Shown: positions 9,102 to 18,973, counted from the first letter of the stretch. The stretch: DNA of 45,006 bases from Fortiea sp. LEGE XX443 (GCF_015206815.1 NZ_JADEXZ010000051.1:1-45006), one strand, 5' to 3'. A program made the numbers and translations. Notes: generated by a model from the letters alone, not told the origin.

Positions 9102-9328
9102 ATTTGACTTTAGTTACCAATTGTTTCTATTTTGAAAATTTTTCAACTGAATTTGTTACTTTAGCAGGATTTCGGGGAAGTATGAATCCATAGCTCCTCA
9201 GATTTTTTAATCAATCAGGATGCTGTTCTACCAACAACAAGATTAGGCTTGTATTCAAGCTACCACCTTGCTACATAGTCATTTTAATTGTTTCACATAA
9301 ACTTTCGGCAAATCCCCAAGGGATATTT

Positions 9329-10819
9329 ATGGCTGATTTAGAAACTCTGGTAAATGAACTACCAAAAATTGTTCATAGTCTGAGGCTGAACATTGGGTAT
9401 TCTCATGACATCATGCAACAAATTGCTATGATTAATAATGTTCAAGATAAACTACGTAATATTCAAGAAAAAATCAACTTTCAGCAAGTAACCAAATCAC
9501 CTAAGACTACAATTACTTGCTTAGAAACAGTCCAGGAACCTTCTCACCATGAGGGTTACACAGTCTACATTTATAAATATGATTATCCAGGATTACTAAC
9601 AGCAAAATTTGGTAAATTGCCAATAGATATTTCCTTAGGTGAACTTCAAGCAAAAATAGAGATTTGGATTGATTGGGGTGATTTAATTCAAGCTATAGCT
9701 GCTGATATTTTAAGCGATATCCAATTAGTTCAACAACTGAATATTGATGCCAATCATGACAGTATTCCTGCCACATTCCAAGCAGCAGAGGAAGTTTTAA
9801 AAATTAAATTAGATTTAGATAAACCGAGGATTTTACAACAACAAATCCAGCAAATCATCAAAGCTCAAGAAGATTCCTTAAAAATCAAAGAAAGATTAGA
9901 ATTTATTTTTAACAATATTAAGCACAGTCATAGCTTATTAAATATTTTACTTGGAGTGTCATCTTTTTGTGGTAAATCCGGCTTTACATTAGAGTGGCTA
10001 GATGATGATCAGGAACTAATTATATCTGGCGATGGCAGATTGCAAGAATTAACCGATATTATTAATGATTGTGAATTTTACCAAGATAAAATAGATTCTT
10101 TGATTTTACAGATTAGTTCCTTGAGAGTAAAATCTGAGAAAGCCTTAGTTAAAGCTATATCTAGAAGACACAACTTAGGAAATTTTAACCTGCTAAAAAA
10201 GTTTAAAAACCAAAGTATAGCTCGTTATAGTGGAATGATTGCTGTTAGTTTATTAGCTTTAAGTTTTGGCGGTTGGATGATCAAAGCTGAAATTCCCCAA
10301 CTGCAACAAATTAACTTAAACTTTAATCAAGAAGAAACTGCGATCGCTCATTTTAAAGCTGCTCAAAATTTGGGTTTAGAAGCTTCTGGTTTAGTGCAGT
10401 CACCACCTCATCCCCTAATTATTTGGCAACAAGCAGAATCTAAATGGCAAGAGGCAATCAAATTACTAGAAAGTATACCGGAACGCACATCAGTTTCCGC
10501 TCAAGCTAAAGATAAGTTAGTGTATTATCGTTTTTACCGTACAGCCATCAGTCAACGAATAACTGCCGAAAAAAAAGCTGTAGCTAATTTAGAAACAGCC
10601 CATAAACTGGCAATAGAAGCCCATTTTTTCATTCAAAGTTTCCCTCATTCATTATCGGTTAGAGAGCAAGCAAAAGACAAATTGCAACAAGCAACTAATC
10701 TTTTAAAAGATATTCCTAAAAATACATCTATTTATCCACAAGCTAAAGAAACGCTGCTGAATTACAGCAAAATTCAGGAGTCAGAATTTGGCATGAAACA
10801 GGCAACAGACAATAGGTAA
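9329..10819 (+). CDS. Membrane-anchored protein of unknown function with C-terminal repeats
   Basis: A 496-aa protein. Residues 1-290 are probably cytoplasmic, with helical, glutamine-rich stretches (about 165-200). One membrane segment follows (about 300-318, SGMIAVSLLALSFGGWMIK). The C-terminal part holds two diverged copies of a roughly 60-residue helical repeat (341-401 and 419-479). Both copies share a pattern of A..LA.EA..F.QS.PH and end with QAKDKL/QAKETL. Similar repeats occur in cyanobacterial multidomain membrane proteins, from memory. The start is supported by AAGGGA shortly upstream. It ends 7 bp from the convergent WGR gene. Function not known. Confidence 0.6.
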   Translation: MADLETLVNELPKIVHSLRLNIGYSHDIMQQIAMINNVQDKLRNIQEKINFQQVTKSPKTTITCLETVQEPSHHEGYTVYIYKYDYPGLLTAKFGKLPIDISLGELQAKIEIWIDWGDLIQAIAADILSDIQLVQQLNIDANHDSIPATFQAAEEVLKIKLDLDKPRILQQQIQQIIKAQEDSLKIKERLEFIFNNIKHSHSLLNILLGVSSFCGKSGFTLEWLDDDQELIISGDGRLQELTDIINDCEFYQDKIDSLILQISSLRVKSEKALVKAISRRHNLGNFNLLKKFKNQSIARYSGMIAVSLLALSFGGWMIKAEIPQLQQINLNFNQEETAIAHFKAAQNLGLEASGLVQSPPHPLIIWQQAESKWQEAIKLLESIPERTSVSAQAKDKLVYYRFYRTAISQRITAEKKAVANLETAHKLAIEAHFFIQSFPHSLSVREQAKDKLQQATNLLKDIPKNTSIYPQAKETLLNYSKIQESEFGMKQATDNR

Positions 10820-10826
10820 TAGTTGC

Positions 10827-12251
10827 TTATTCCCTGATTTTTTTAATATCTCCATAGGCGCGATAAAAGCCACCTCTACCTGATTCTCGTACTTCTTGAA
10901 CGAGATAGCGATCGCCTGCTTGGCGAATATTTTTGGGAAACTGCACGTTCCAGTTAAAATTGTACCCTGGGGAAATAACTCTGACACGCAATTGACTGCC
11001 ATCTTGAAAACACTCGACAATTACCCCAGCACTTGTATCTGTGGTAGTTTCGAGAACTTCAGAAGGTGCGGCTCCCTCAGTTTTTGGTGCTTTAATAATA
11101 GTTGCTGTGGGAATTGTACCAGCCTGAGCAGATGCGATCGCAGTTTCACCTGCATCGATACAAGCTAAAACACCATCGGTAGTGACAATATAAATTCGAG
11201 ATTCGTCAAACTGCATGGATAAAGCTGAACCACATCCAGTCCCCAGCTTCCACAGTCTTTCCCCAGCTTGGTTAAAGCAGTAAATAGAAGAATTATTGTC
11301 ACCAGCAAATACATATTTGCCATTTTGTGCAGTGGCGCAAGAATAAACTGCCGCATCGCACTTATATATTGTTAGTGGCTTACCTTGCTTGCTAAAACTG
11401 TAAATTTTTTGGTCGCTAGTACCTGCGTAAACTGCTGATGCTTCTTGCCAACCGAATAGCACACTCCCAGCAGTCTTTTGATGCCAAAGCATTCGACCCT
11501 CTTGATGATCATACATCGTCACGCCTTGACTATGACCGTGATAAATTCCAACTTCATCGCAGCGAACCATCCAGCCAGAATCACCTTGACTCAACCGCGT
11601 CCATTGTGATTCATCATCATGATCTATGGTTGTCACACCACCGTTAGCATCAGAGACAGCCAACAAACCATCTTTAATGTCTAGCCAGAAAATATCGACA
11701 TTTTCATCAATCTTGTAGGCGATGCGGGGTAACTTACCCGTCAAATCGTAGACATTGCCATCATCACAGCCAGCATAAATCCAGATATCATCAGCTACTA
11801 AACATTTAACACCATCAGGTAACTTAAACTGATTGCTGACTTTACCTTCATGGTTTAAAGCAAAAACTTGACCTGCTTGATTACCTACCCAGCAACGATT
11901 AGCATCAATGAAAATCCCAAAAGCCGCTGAATTAGCCGCAAATTTCCACAAAATTGGCGCTTGTTGGGCTGTCGAGACAGTACTAGTAACTTCGCGGCGA
12001 GTCACAGAACGCTTTTGACGCACACCCATAACAGCGGGTTCATAACCTTTTTTTAGCTTTTCGTTAATTTTTTTCGCTGCTTCAGCTTTTGCTTTTTCTG
12101 GTGTCGGGTAAGTTTTCGTTTGTGTCTGTCCTACGTCACCGATGCGTCCGTAGCGGATGCTGACTTGAGTATCTTCAACTATAACCTCATAAAACTTGTG
12201 GGAACTTCCACCATCTTCTGATAACTCTAAGTATGTCGTTTCTTTAGCCAT
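10827..12251 (-). CDS. WGR domain plus beta-propeller (PQQ-like repeat) protein
   Basis: A 474-aa soluble protein. Residues about 1-75 form a WGR domain (FYEVIVEDTQVSIRYGRIGD, then the lysine/alanine helix KAKAEAAKKINEKLKKGYEP). After a linker, blade-like repeats follow from about 95 to 365, with AxxxDAxRCWVGNQAGQVFAL, GCDDGNVYDL, GTSDQKIYSF and AGDNNSSIYCF. These are typical of quinoprotein/WD-like propellers. A C-terminal domain (about 400-474) is unassigned. WGR domains bind nucleic acid or act as regulatory modules in PARPs and MolR proteins; its role here is unknown. ATG 12251 is preferred to the GTG five codons upstream. Confidence 0.7.
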   Translation of the reverse strand: MAKETTYLELSEDGGSSHKFYEVIVEDTQVSIRYGRIGDVGQTQTKTYPTPEKAKAEAAKKINEKLKKGYEPAVMGVRQKRSVTRREVTSTVSTAQQAPILWKFAANSAAFGIFIDANRCWVGNQAGQVFALNHEGKVSNQFKLPDGVKCLVADDIWIYAGCDDGNVYDLTGKLPRIAYKIDENVDIFWLDIKDGLLAVSDANGGVTTIDHDDESQWTRLSQGDSGWMVRCDEVGIYHGHSQGVTMYDHQEGRMLWHQKTAGSVLFGWQEASAVYAGTSDQKIYSFSKQGKPLTIYKCDAAVYSCATAQNGKYVFAGDNNSSIYCFNQAGERLWKLGTGCGSALSMQFDESRIYIVTTDGVLACIDAGETAIASAQAGTIPTATIIKAPKTEGAAPSEVLETTTDTSAGVIVECFQDGSQLRVRVISPGYNFNWNVQFPKNIRQAGDRYLVQEVRESGRGGFYRAYGDIKKIRE

Positions 12252-12347
12252 GATAGAAATATTCACAAAAATAGCAAGGGTACATGATGCCGCACCCTTA
12301 CTAAAATTGTCATAAATTAGCAGATTTGGACAATAGCTGGAGCAATC

Positions 12348-13550
12348 TTATGCTTCATCTAAAGCTGCAATACCGGGCAGAACTTTGCCTTCGAGTAATT
12401 CTAAACTAGCGCCGCCACCAGTAGAAATGTGGCTCATTTGGTCAGCCAAACCAACCTTTTCTACAGCAGCTACAGAGTCACCGCCACCGATAATAGTGGT
12501 TGTACCAGTTTTGCTAATTTCTGCTAGAGTGTGAGCGATCGCTTCTGTACCGACAGCAAATTTGTCAAACTCAAATACACCCATTGGCCCGTTCCAAATA
12601 ACTGTCTTACAATCAGCAAGGGCTTCTTGGAAGACTTTCACAGAATCGGGGCCGATGTCTAGTCCCATACCATCGCTGGGGATATTCTCAATGCTGACGG
12701 TGGTAGCATTGGCATCGGGGGCAAATTTATCAGCCGATACAATATCTGTAGGTAGCAAAAAGGTGACACCACGTTCTTTAGCTTTAGCTTCCAAAGATTT
12801 CGCTAGTTCTAGCTTGTCTTCTTCTACCAGAGATTTACCAACATTTAAACCACGGGCTTTGTAGAAGGTGAAAATCATTCCACCGCCAATGATTAGCTTG
12901 TCGCACTTCTCTAGTAGGGTTTCAATTACGCCAATTTTGCTAGAAACCTTAGAACCACCAATAATCGCAGCTAAAGGACGTTGGGGATTTTCAATCGCAC
13001 TTTGTAGGTATTGCAATTCTTTTTCAACCAAATATCCAGCCACAGCCGGACTGAGGAATTGAGTCACTCCTTCGGTGGAAGCATGGGCGCGGTGTGCTGT
13101 ACCGAAAGCATCATTTACGTAAAAATCAGCATTAGAAGCTAGTTTTTTGGCAAATTCTGAGTCGTTCTTCTCTTCTTCTTTGTAAAAGCGAACATTTTCC
13201 AATAACAGCACTTGACCATTTTGTAAAGCCGCCACTTTAGCAGCCACTTCATCACCAATACAGTCATCTGTTTTAATGACTTCTTGCCCCAACAACTCCG
13301 AGAGGCGCTTGGCAACAGGTGTGAGGCGCAGTTTGTCATCTACACCCTTGGGACGACCAAAATGGCTTGCTAGAATGACCTTAGCGCCCTTCTGCGTCAA
13401 ATCTTTAATGGTTGGTAAAGCGGCGCGAATGCGAGTATCATCTGTGATGTTGCCTTGGTCATCCACAGGTACATTAAAGTCAACTCGCACGAAAGCGCGT
13501 TTACCTGAAATATCAGCCGCAGATAAACTTGCTAAAGTTTTTTTGGACAC
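12348..13550 (-). CDS. pgk: Phosphoglycerate kinase
   Basis: A 400-aa cytoplasmic enzyme of the Calvin cycle and glycolysis, interconverting 3-phosphoglycerate/ATP and 1,3-bisphosphoglycerate/ADP. Family hallmarks: RVDFNVP near residue 22, [44 protein letters not shown] and the nucleotide-binding GGGDSVAAV near the C-terminus. The frame opens at TTG 13556, but GTG 13550 lies 8 nt after a GGAGG Shine-Dalgarno sequence and gives the family N-terminus (M)SKKT, so it is taken as the start. The gene is divergent from the universal stress gene with about 88 bp between. Confidence 0.97.
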   Translation of the reverse strand: MSKKTLASLSAADISGKRAFVRVDFNVPVDDQGNITDDTRIRAALPTIKDLTQKGAKVILASHFGRPKGVDDKLRLTPVAKRLSELLGQEVIKTDDCIGDEVAAKVAALQNGQVLLLENVRFYKEEEKNDSEFAKKLASNADFYVNDAFGTAHRAHASTEGVTQFLSPAVAGYLVEKELQYLQSAIENPQRPLAAIIGGSKVSSKIGVIETLLEKCDKLIIGGGMIFTFYKARGLNVGKSLVEEDKLELAKSLEAKAKERGVTFLLPTDIVSADKFAPDANATTVSIENIPSDGMGLDIGPDSVKVFQEALADCKTVIWNGPMGVFEFDKFAVGTEAIAHTLAEISKTGTTTIIGGGDSVAAVEKVGLADQMSHISTGGGASLELLEGKVLPGIAALDEA

Positions 13551-13638
13551 AGCCAAACCCTCCTGATTGCCTTTTTGTTATCGTTTTGAAAGTATAACCA
13601 TCAAGATTTTACCGGAGTCCGGGGTGCGGAGGAGAGAT

Positions 13639-14046
13639 ATGTTTAAGACAGTGTTATTTCCAATCGATCAAAGTCGGGAAGCACGGGAAGCTGCTGATGT
13701 AGTTGCCAATGTCGTGCAGAAATATGGTAGTCGTTTGGTGTTGCTCTCTGTGGTTGAGGAACCCTCCGCAGAAGCACAGACGACTGATCCGATGGTGTCA
13801 TCAGAGGTAGTTGCCAAACTATTAGCAAATGCTCAAGCTTTGTTCTCACAGTTAGGTATTCAGGTAGAAGTTTTGGAACGGCAAGGCAAACCAGCGTTTA
13901 CTATTTGTGATGTCGCTGATGAAATCGCCGCAGATTTAATTATTATGGGTTGTCGCGGACTCGGCTTAACGGAGGAGGGTGCAACTGATAGCGTGACAAC
14001 ACGGGTGATTAATCTATCTCCTTGCCCAGTGTTGGTAGTGCCTTAA
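13639..14046 (+). CDS. Universal stress protein, UspA family
   Basis: A 135-aa single-domain Usp protein. N-terminal FKTVLFPIDQSREAREAA is the nucleotide-site strand-loop. The ATP-loop near the C-terminus reads MGCRGLGL...DSVT: the G-2x-G part is present but the usual GS after nine residues is DS, so ATP binding may be altered. ATG 13639 directly follows GGAGGAGAGAT, a strong ribosome-binding site; upstream in-frame codons belong to the pgk promoter. Usp proteins act in stress adaptation; a specific role is not apparent. Confidence 0.88.
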   Translation: MFKTVLFPIDQSREAREAADVVANVVQKYGSRLVLLSVVEEPSAEAQTTDPMVSSEVVAKLLANAQALFSQLGIQVEVLERQGKPAFTICDVADEIAADLIIMGCRGLGLTEEGATDSVTTRVINLSPCPVLVVP

Positions 14047-14102
14047 TCTAGCTGTACTTACATAGGCGAGTAGTCTGTCAAAAAGAAGGGTTTGGGGGCA
14101 GG

Positions 14103-14144
14103 GAGACACAAAGGTAGGGCTGTATCACTATATCTTTGTGTCTC
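14103..14144. terminator. Hairpin after the universal stress gene
   Basis: Perfect 11-bp inverted repeat GAGACACAAAG (14103-14113)/CTTTGTGTCTC (14134-14144) with a 20-nt loop, 57 bp past the stop codon. No T-run follows, so it may end or stabilise transcripts rather than be a classical terminator. Confidence 0.4.
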
Positions 14145-14281
14145 AGCTTCAGCCTCAATCATCTCATTTATAGTTAATTAATCACATCTAGATTAAGTAC
14201 AATAACAGCGAATTAGCAATTTTATACGGAATTCCTAGTAAGGACACTGGAGTTGATAGAGTAAAGCATGGCACTACGAAT

Positions 14282-14806
14282 ATGAGTAAAAGATATTTAT
14301 TACCATTTATAGTTATGGCGATCGCAGCCAGCCTTGGTAGTTGCAATTCTAGCCCTACATCAAGCAAAATTGACAACGCAACTCCAACACCTAGCCAAAG
14401 CCCCAGTATGGCTGAACTCCGAGCCAGGCCAGCAGCCACACCCAAAGCGGTGACGGGTAAAACCATCAATGTTACCCTATACAGCAGCGATACCCAATGT
14501 CAAGAACTGCTTCCACAAAAAGTTTCAGTCCCAGCCGAGGAACCAATGACAAATGCAGTCGGAAAAATCATCGAAGCCAGAGATACAGCCGACTTTAGCT
14601 TATCTGGTTATCGCGTCAAAGTTCAAAATGGCGTTGCTACAGTTGATTTGCGTTTATCTCCCCAGTCAAAGCGACAAATAGCTTCCCTTTCTAGCTGTGA
14701 ACAGTTTGCTTTATTTGGCAGTCTCCGCAAAACTTTAACCAGTAATTCTCAATGGAAGATTAAAAACGTGCGCTTCACCGAAAAAGGCGAAGAAATCGTA
14801 CTTTAA
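14282..14806 (+). CDS. GerMN-domain lipoprotein
   Basis: A 174-aa exported protein. The signal peptide ends in a lipobox LGSC with Cys21 as the lipidated residue. A Ser/Thr/Pro-rich linker (about 22-55) precedes a GerMN-type domain (about 60-174) with INVTLYSSDTQCQELLP, ARDTADFSLSGY and VATVDLRLSP. The domain is named from spore germination proteins but is widespread in cyanobacterial envelope proteins, where its role is unknown. The ATG is preceded by a 235-bp non-coding region. Probably an outer or inner membrane-attached envelope lipoprotein. Confidence 0.8.
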   Translation: MSKRYLLPFIVMAIAASLGSCNSSPTSSKIDNATPTPSQSPSMAELRARPAATPKAVTGKTINVTLYSSDTQCQELLPQKVSVPAEEPMTNAVGKIIEARDTADFSLSGYRVKVQNGVATVDLRLSPQSKRQIASLSSCEQFALFGSLRKTLTSNSQWKIKNVRFTEKGEEIVL

Positions 14807-14968
14807 ACTTGAAGTTTTTAATTATTCAGAATCAGGAATGTACCCAAAGACATCCTTGCTAATTTGGCAAATTTAGAGGTGGAAATTGAGCAAGAGATGA
14901 AGGACTTGGGGAGGATGTTGCCATAATAGATCAAGCTAATGATGTTTTTAGCAAAAAGTAAGGTGATT

Positions 14969-15547
14969 ATGGCAATCACATTAGATAAAGCCGCATCTGA
15001 GAAGATGACTCTTGAAGAGTTCTTTAATTATGACGATGGTACAGATGCAATATATGAGTTTGAAGATGGAAAATTGCTGCTGATGACAGCCGAGAGTGAA
15101 ATCAATCGACGGATTGCTATGTTTATCCTTGTCTGCTTTGTGCAGCTGGGTATTCCAGCTTACCGGCTATCGATGAAAACAGAAATTGTGACTACTGGCT
15201 CACGGGTACGCGTTCCTGATTTGGTAGTGTTTTCTGAGGAGTTGGCGATCGCTATGGAGGGTGCTAAACGATCTACAATAATGCCAGAAATGCCGCCGCC
15301 GTTATTGGTAGTTGAGGTGGTGAGTCCCAATCAGAGTAGTCGTGACTATCGCTATAAGCGATCTGAGTATGGGGCGCGGGGTATTACTGAGTATTGGATT
15401 GTTGATCCCATCGCCCAAAAGGTAACAGTATTGGAATGGGTGGAGGGTTTGTATGAGGAGCAGGTGTATGTGGGGGATAGCGCGATCGCTTCGTTGGTAT
15501 TTGCTGATCTAAAATTAACTGCTGTTCAAGTTTTGCAAGCGTCTTAA
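14969..15547 (+). CDS. Uma2 family protein (DUF820, PD-(D/E)XK nuclease fold)
   Basis: A 192-aa protein of a family greatly expanded in Nostocales. It has EFEDGKLLLMTAES (about 29-42), VPDLVVFSEE and PPLLVVEVVSPNQSSRDY with the conserved Asp and Glu of the putative nuclease site, then EYWIVDP. Family role is unknown; a restriction-endonuclease-like fold is established, activity is not. ATG 14969 has a good AAGGTGATT just before it; the frame extends ten codons further without support. It is a stand-alone gene followed by dispersed repeat DNA. Confidence 0.82.
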   Translation: MAITLDKAASEKMTLEEFFNYDDGTDAIYEFEDGKLLLMTAESEINRRIAMFILVCFVQLGIPAYRLSMKTEIVTTGSRVRVPDLVVFSEELAIAMEGAKRSTIMPEMPPPLLVVEVVSPNQSSRDYRYKRSEYGARGITEYWIVDPIAQKVTVLEWVEGLYEEQVYVGDSAIASLVFADLKLTAVQVLQAS

Positions 15548-15606
15548 CGCGTTCTGTTTGTGTAGCTGCGATTTCCCATCGCCAAGCATAGTCTAAATTT
15601 AGGCTT

Positions 15607-15692
15607 TATAGCAGCAGCCAAGGCAGTTAGGACATCGGCCAATGATAAAACTCATGCACTAAAAGACTTTTAACCCTGTCACCTGTCACCTG
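15607..15692. repeat. 86-bp dispersed repeat, copy 1
   Basis: Starts TATAGCAGCAGCCAAGG and ends in the heptamer run CCTGTCACCTGTCACCTG. It is the same length as the copy at 18974-19059 and differs from it at about two positions. The two direct copies bracket the GTPase, nuclease-fold and tpiA genes. Confidence 0.85.
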
Positions 15693-15699
15693 TTCTCTG

Positions 15700-17163
15700 T
15701 CACCTGCTATACTTTCTAACTTTCAACTTTAATTGCAACTCATCCTTAATCCGGTTGAGAATTGATGCTTCATCTAGATTAGCCAAAATTTTACTAATGA
15801 CTGCTTTTGGCCCATCTGGCCCCCAAGTTGCACCATTGGCTAAATAAGCTTTTGTCACCTGTCCAATGCCGTAAGAAGACACACCAGCTACACCTGCTTG
15901 CGTTAGCGCTACTGAAATGTAAGGGACAAGGGTAGCGCCACCTGTAGCGGGTGCAGAGATACCAAGTAAAGTTTTTAAACCACTCAAACCTAAGTTTGCG
16001 AGTAATTCGCTGACACCAATTCCACCCATACTTAGGGCAATTTTTTGCAGCAATTTTATAGCCCCGGCTTCAGTCATGGGGATGGCGTAGAGTTTAGATA
16101 ATCCCAAAATTAAAGCAATATCAATGACTATGCTGCTCAGTATATCTACGACTGTAACCGGATTAAGAGCGATCGCTAATGCTTTGGTCATCACAGCTTG
16201 CCAAATCAATTGATTGGCGTTCTGTTCCCGAATTATCAGTTTGCGTTGTACCAATTGCTCATTTACGGTGTCTGCATACAGCATAGAGTTAAGTGCAACT
16301 AAAGCTTTGCCCTCTCGCTGCAAAATCTCTAATATTTTCAGCTTCAATTCTTCTACTTGGGCATTTCCTGTACGCAACTGCAAACCCCTACTACCATCAG
16401 GACGAATCACTGCTGTCTTCACCAATGGCGAGGCTGCTGACATGACAATTTCTAAAGGGGTAAGTAACTCTTTTACCCTTTCATCCCGAATTTTTTCATA
16501 AATTGCCATGCGATCGGCTTCGGGATACTGGTCTACTTTGTTAAACACCAAAATTATCGGTTTTCCCGCTTCCCGCAATTGCGAAAGGGCTTGGTGTTCT
16601 ATTTTGGTCATGTCACCAGAAATCACAAACAAAATCAAATCTGCTTGTTTTGCTATTTGTTCTGCCAAAGCTGCACGAGTATCACCATCAATTTCATCCA
16701 ATCCAGGAGTATCAATTAGTTCTACCTGCGATTGACCAACACTAGGTAAAGTGACTCGCAAAGCTCGTTCTGTTTTTCCAACAAGTTCCTCGTGAATACT
16801 CCAATTAACCCGTTGTGCAGCACGAGTCACACCATGCAAAGGGCCAGTTTCAAATACAGGTTGTCCTACCAAAGCATTGAGTAGAGATGATTTACCCCGT
16901 CCTACCATGCCAAATGCAGCAATCTGCACAACCATGCAGTCTAACTTTGCCAACATGGATTCTAAATCATCTAGTTCTGTCTCCAACCCTGCTTTTTCTG
17001 GCGGTGTGAGGTCAAGATTAGCTACCAAGTTTCGCAGTGCTGTTTGGGCTTGTTTATAATTTAGTTCCGCTTGAATATCTTCAAAGCTAAAAATGGCACT
17101 ATCTAGCTCTTCCTCCCAGTTGGGTGAGTCACTGTGATGCGGTTCTGGCAATTTGGACGGCAT
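15700..17163 (-). CDS. Dynamin/Era-like GTPase with C-terminal hydrophobic DUF697-like region
   Basis: A 487-aa protein. The G domain shows the P-loop GMVGRGKSS (85-93), G2-type threonine in GVTRAAQ (111-117), G3 DTPG (151-154) and G4 NKVD (208-211). Residues about 325-440 contain several hydrophobic helices rich in Ala/Gly, a likely membrane-associating region of the kind seen in DUF697 proteins. The C-terminal tail is helical and charged. Such cyanobacterial GTPases are conserved but uncharacterised; membrane remodelling or stress roles are only guesses. ATG at 17163, 70 bp downstream of the nuclease-fold gene on the same strand, so co-transcription is possible. Confidence 0.8.
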   Translation of the reverse strand: MPSKLPEPHHSDSPNWEEELDSAIFSFEDIQAELNYKQAQTALRNLVANLDLTPPEKAGLETELDDLESMLAKLDCMVVQIAAFGMVGRGKSSLLNALVGQPVFETGPLHGVTRAAQRVNWSIHEELVGKTERALRVTLPSVGQSQVELIDTPGLDEIDGDTRAALAEQIAKQADLILFVISGDMTKIEHQALSQLREAGKPIILVFNKVDQYPEADRMAIYEKIRDERVKELLTPLEIVMSAASPLVKTAVIRPDGSRGLQLRTGNAQVEELKLKILEILQREGKALVALNSMLYADTVNEQLVQRKLIIREQNANQLIWQAVMTKALAIALNPVTVVDILSSIVIDIALILGLSKLYAIPMTEAGAIKLLQKIALSMGGIGVSELLANLGLSGLKTLLGISAPATGGATLVPYISVALTQAGVAGVSSYGIGQVTKAYLANGATWGPDGPKAVISKILANLDEASILNRIKDELQLKLKVRKYSR

Positions 17164-17233
17164 GTTAATTTTGAATTAACCTCTTTATTTGATCCTAGTT
17201 ATTTTTTACAGGGTATGGGTTATTAGTTTTTGT

Positions 17234-17836
17234 TCAGCCTGCTTTCACCATCCACACCAGAAAACTCAGAATTGTCTCAATCGGAGGTAGAGGATAATCG
17301 CTAAAATCAATTGTTACTGTTTGTCCTTCTAATTTGAGAAATCGCCATTGTGTCCCACTGCTGACAGTACCGTAAATTGCTGTGATAGGTTGTCCTTTGG
17401 CTTCATTGAATCTTTGTGCAGCCACCATTTCGGCAATACATTGTCCTAGTCCTGATTTTAAATCTGATTTTTTCGCCTCTACAATCATAATTGCCGGCGC
17501 TTCCACTGTTAATTGTTCAGGTGAACGACTAATGAGGAAGTCGCATACACCATTAAGTCCAATACTCGTATCAACGTTAAACTCTTCACCCGAAAACACG
17601 CTGATGGCAGAATGGAGAACGCGCCGCACTTCCAAAAGAACAGGATTAATAATTACTTCAGAACGTGCTTTTTCTGTATCAACTGCGATCGCCCAAGGTA
17701 AATCCTCTAAAATAGCTTGCAGTCTGGGGCTTGGTTTCACAGGTTCAATATTTTCGGGAAAAAAGCGCACTCCCTCTATAATCATCAGGTGAAAATCTTG
17801 CTTCAACCTGTCAATGGTAAATTGACTATAGAGCAT
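17234..17836 (-). CDS. Putative PD-(D/E)XK nuclease-fold protein
   Basis: A 200-aa protein without a named family that I recognise. A restriction-endonuclease-like site can be read as Glu69 (LLEVRR), Asp99 (GVCDFLIS), Glu120-x-Lys122 (IMIVEAKKSD) and Gln132 (GLGQCIAEM). This spacing and order (E...D...ExK...Q) fits PD-(D/E)XK enzymes. There is no signal or membrane segment. It lies just upstream of the GTPase gene on the same strand. Whether it cuts DNA is unknown; similar stand-alone proteins are common and often of unknown role. Confidence 0.6.
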   Translation of the reverse strand: MLYSQFTIDRLKQDFHLMIIEGVRFFPENIEPVKPSPRLQAILEDLPWAIAVDTEKARSEVIINPVLLEVRRVLHSAISVFSGEEFNVDTSIGLNGVCDFLISRSPEQLTVEAPAIMIVEAKKSDLKSGLGQCIAEMVAAQRFNEAKGQPITAIYGTVSSGTQWRFLKLEGQTVTIDFSDYPLPPIETILSFLVWMVKAG

Positions 17837-18162
17837 AGAGACTCATTATTGATCACTTTACTAAAGTGTAGTATCTGATATTTGTATTCATAGCCTAACG
17901 TCTTTAGGACAAGTTTTCGCTAATGAAAATAAGTAGAAAGGTGCAAATAAAAGGAACTATGTAACGGAAAGTAAAGTAGCTTGAAAACCTCTTGCCTTCT
18001 GCCCTCTGCCTCCTGCCTTGTCATAACGACAATTTTTAACACCGACCTACTTAGGACTCACTTCGCGATCACTCTTTAACCTCTTGGTGGGCTTGGAGTG
18101 TCATAAAAAGTAGTAGAGTGAAGAGTGCATCTATTAGCGTTAGGAATTTGACTACATCACCT
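17837..18162. other. Intergenic region with CCTGCCT-type heptamer run
   Basis: Carries a pyrimidine-rich degenerate heptamer run around 17991-18018 (CTTGCCT, TCTGCCC, TCTGCCT, CCTGCCT), a short tandem repeat typical of Nostocales. The tpiA promoter must be between it and 18163. No gene seen. Confidence 0.5.
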
Positions 18163-18888
18163 GTGCGGAAAATCGTTATTGCCGGTAACTGGAAAATGTT
18201 CAAGATCCAGGCAGAGACTCAAGATTTCTTGCGAGGGTTTCTGCCTCATTTAGACGAAACTCCTTCAGAGCGAGAAGTATTATTGTGTCCTCCTTTCACC
18301 GATTTAAGCATTTTGTCTAAAAGTTTGCATGGCAGTCGTGTACAACTAGGAGCGCAAAATGTCCATTGGGAAGAATCTGGAGCTTACACTGGTGAAATTG
18401 CCCCTCCCATGCTCACAGAAATTGGTGTCCGTTATGTAATTGTCGGTCACAGCGAACGACGGCAATATTTTGGCGAAACAGACGCAACTGTAAATCTTCG
18501 TCTGAAAGCGGCTCAAAAATACGGTTTAACCCCGGTTTTCTGTGTAGGGGAAACCAAACAACAACGAGATGCGGGAGAAACCGAATCACTGATTACTACT
18601 CAACTAGAAAAAGGCCTAGTGGATGTAGACCAAGATAATTTGGTGATTGCTTATGAACCGATTTGGGCAATTGGTACTGGTGACACTTGTGAAGCAAAAG
18701 AAGCTAATCGAGTTATTGGCTTAATTCGCAGTCAGTTGAAAAACCCCAATGTTTCGATTCAATATGGTGGCTCAGTCAAGCCAAATAATATTGATGAGAT
18801 TATGGCTCAACCAGAAATTGACGGCGTGCTTGTGGGAGGAGCAAGTCTGGAACCTGAGAGTTTTGCCCGGATTGTCAACTATCAATGA
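18163..18888 (+). CDS. tpiA: Triosephosphate isomerase
   Basis: A 241-aa cytoplasmic TIM-barrel enzyme interconverting dihydroxyacetone phosphate and glyceraldehyde 3-phosphate in the Calvin cycle and glycolysis. Active-site residues in the chosen numbering: Lys11 (AGNWKM), His96 (IVGHSERR) and Glu165 ([11 protein letters not shown]). The phosphate-binding GGSV and GVLVGGASL motifs are near the C-terminus. The frame opens at GTG 18118, but GTG 18163 gives (M)[11 protein letters not shown], the standard start and family length. It is followed by an inverted repeat and then folP on the same strand. Confidence 0.96.
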   Translation: MRKIVIAGNWKMFKIQAETQDFLRGFLPHLDETPSEREVLLCPPFTDLSILSKSLHGSRVQLGAQNVHWEESGAYTGEIAPPMLTEIGVRYVIVGHSERRQYFGETDATVNLRLKAAQKYGLTPVFCVGETKQQRDAGETESLITTQLEKGLVDVDQDNLVIAYEPIWAIGTGDTCEAKEANRVIGLIRSQLKNPNVSIQYGGSVKPNNIDEIMAQPEIDGVLVGGASLEPESFARIVNYQ

Positions 18889-18906
18889 TTGTATATGCAG
18901 CGCCTT

Positions 18907-18927
18907 TTCCCTGGTACTGCCAGGGAA
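18907..18927 (+). terminator. Hairpin after tpiA
   Basis: TTCCCTGG (18907-18914) and CCAGGGAA (18920-18927) form an 8-bp stem with a 5-nt loop 18 bp past the tpiA stop. The tract after it is only weakly T-rich, so factor-independent termination is possible but not certain. Confidence 0.45.
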
Positions 18928-18973
18928 TGGGAATACCAATTTTGAATTTTAGATTTTGGATTAAGTCAACAGT

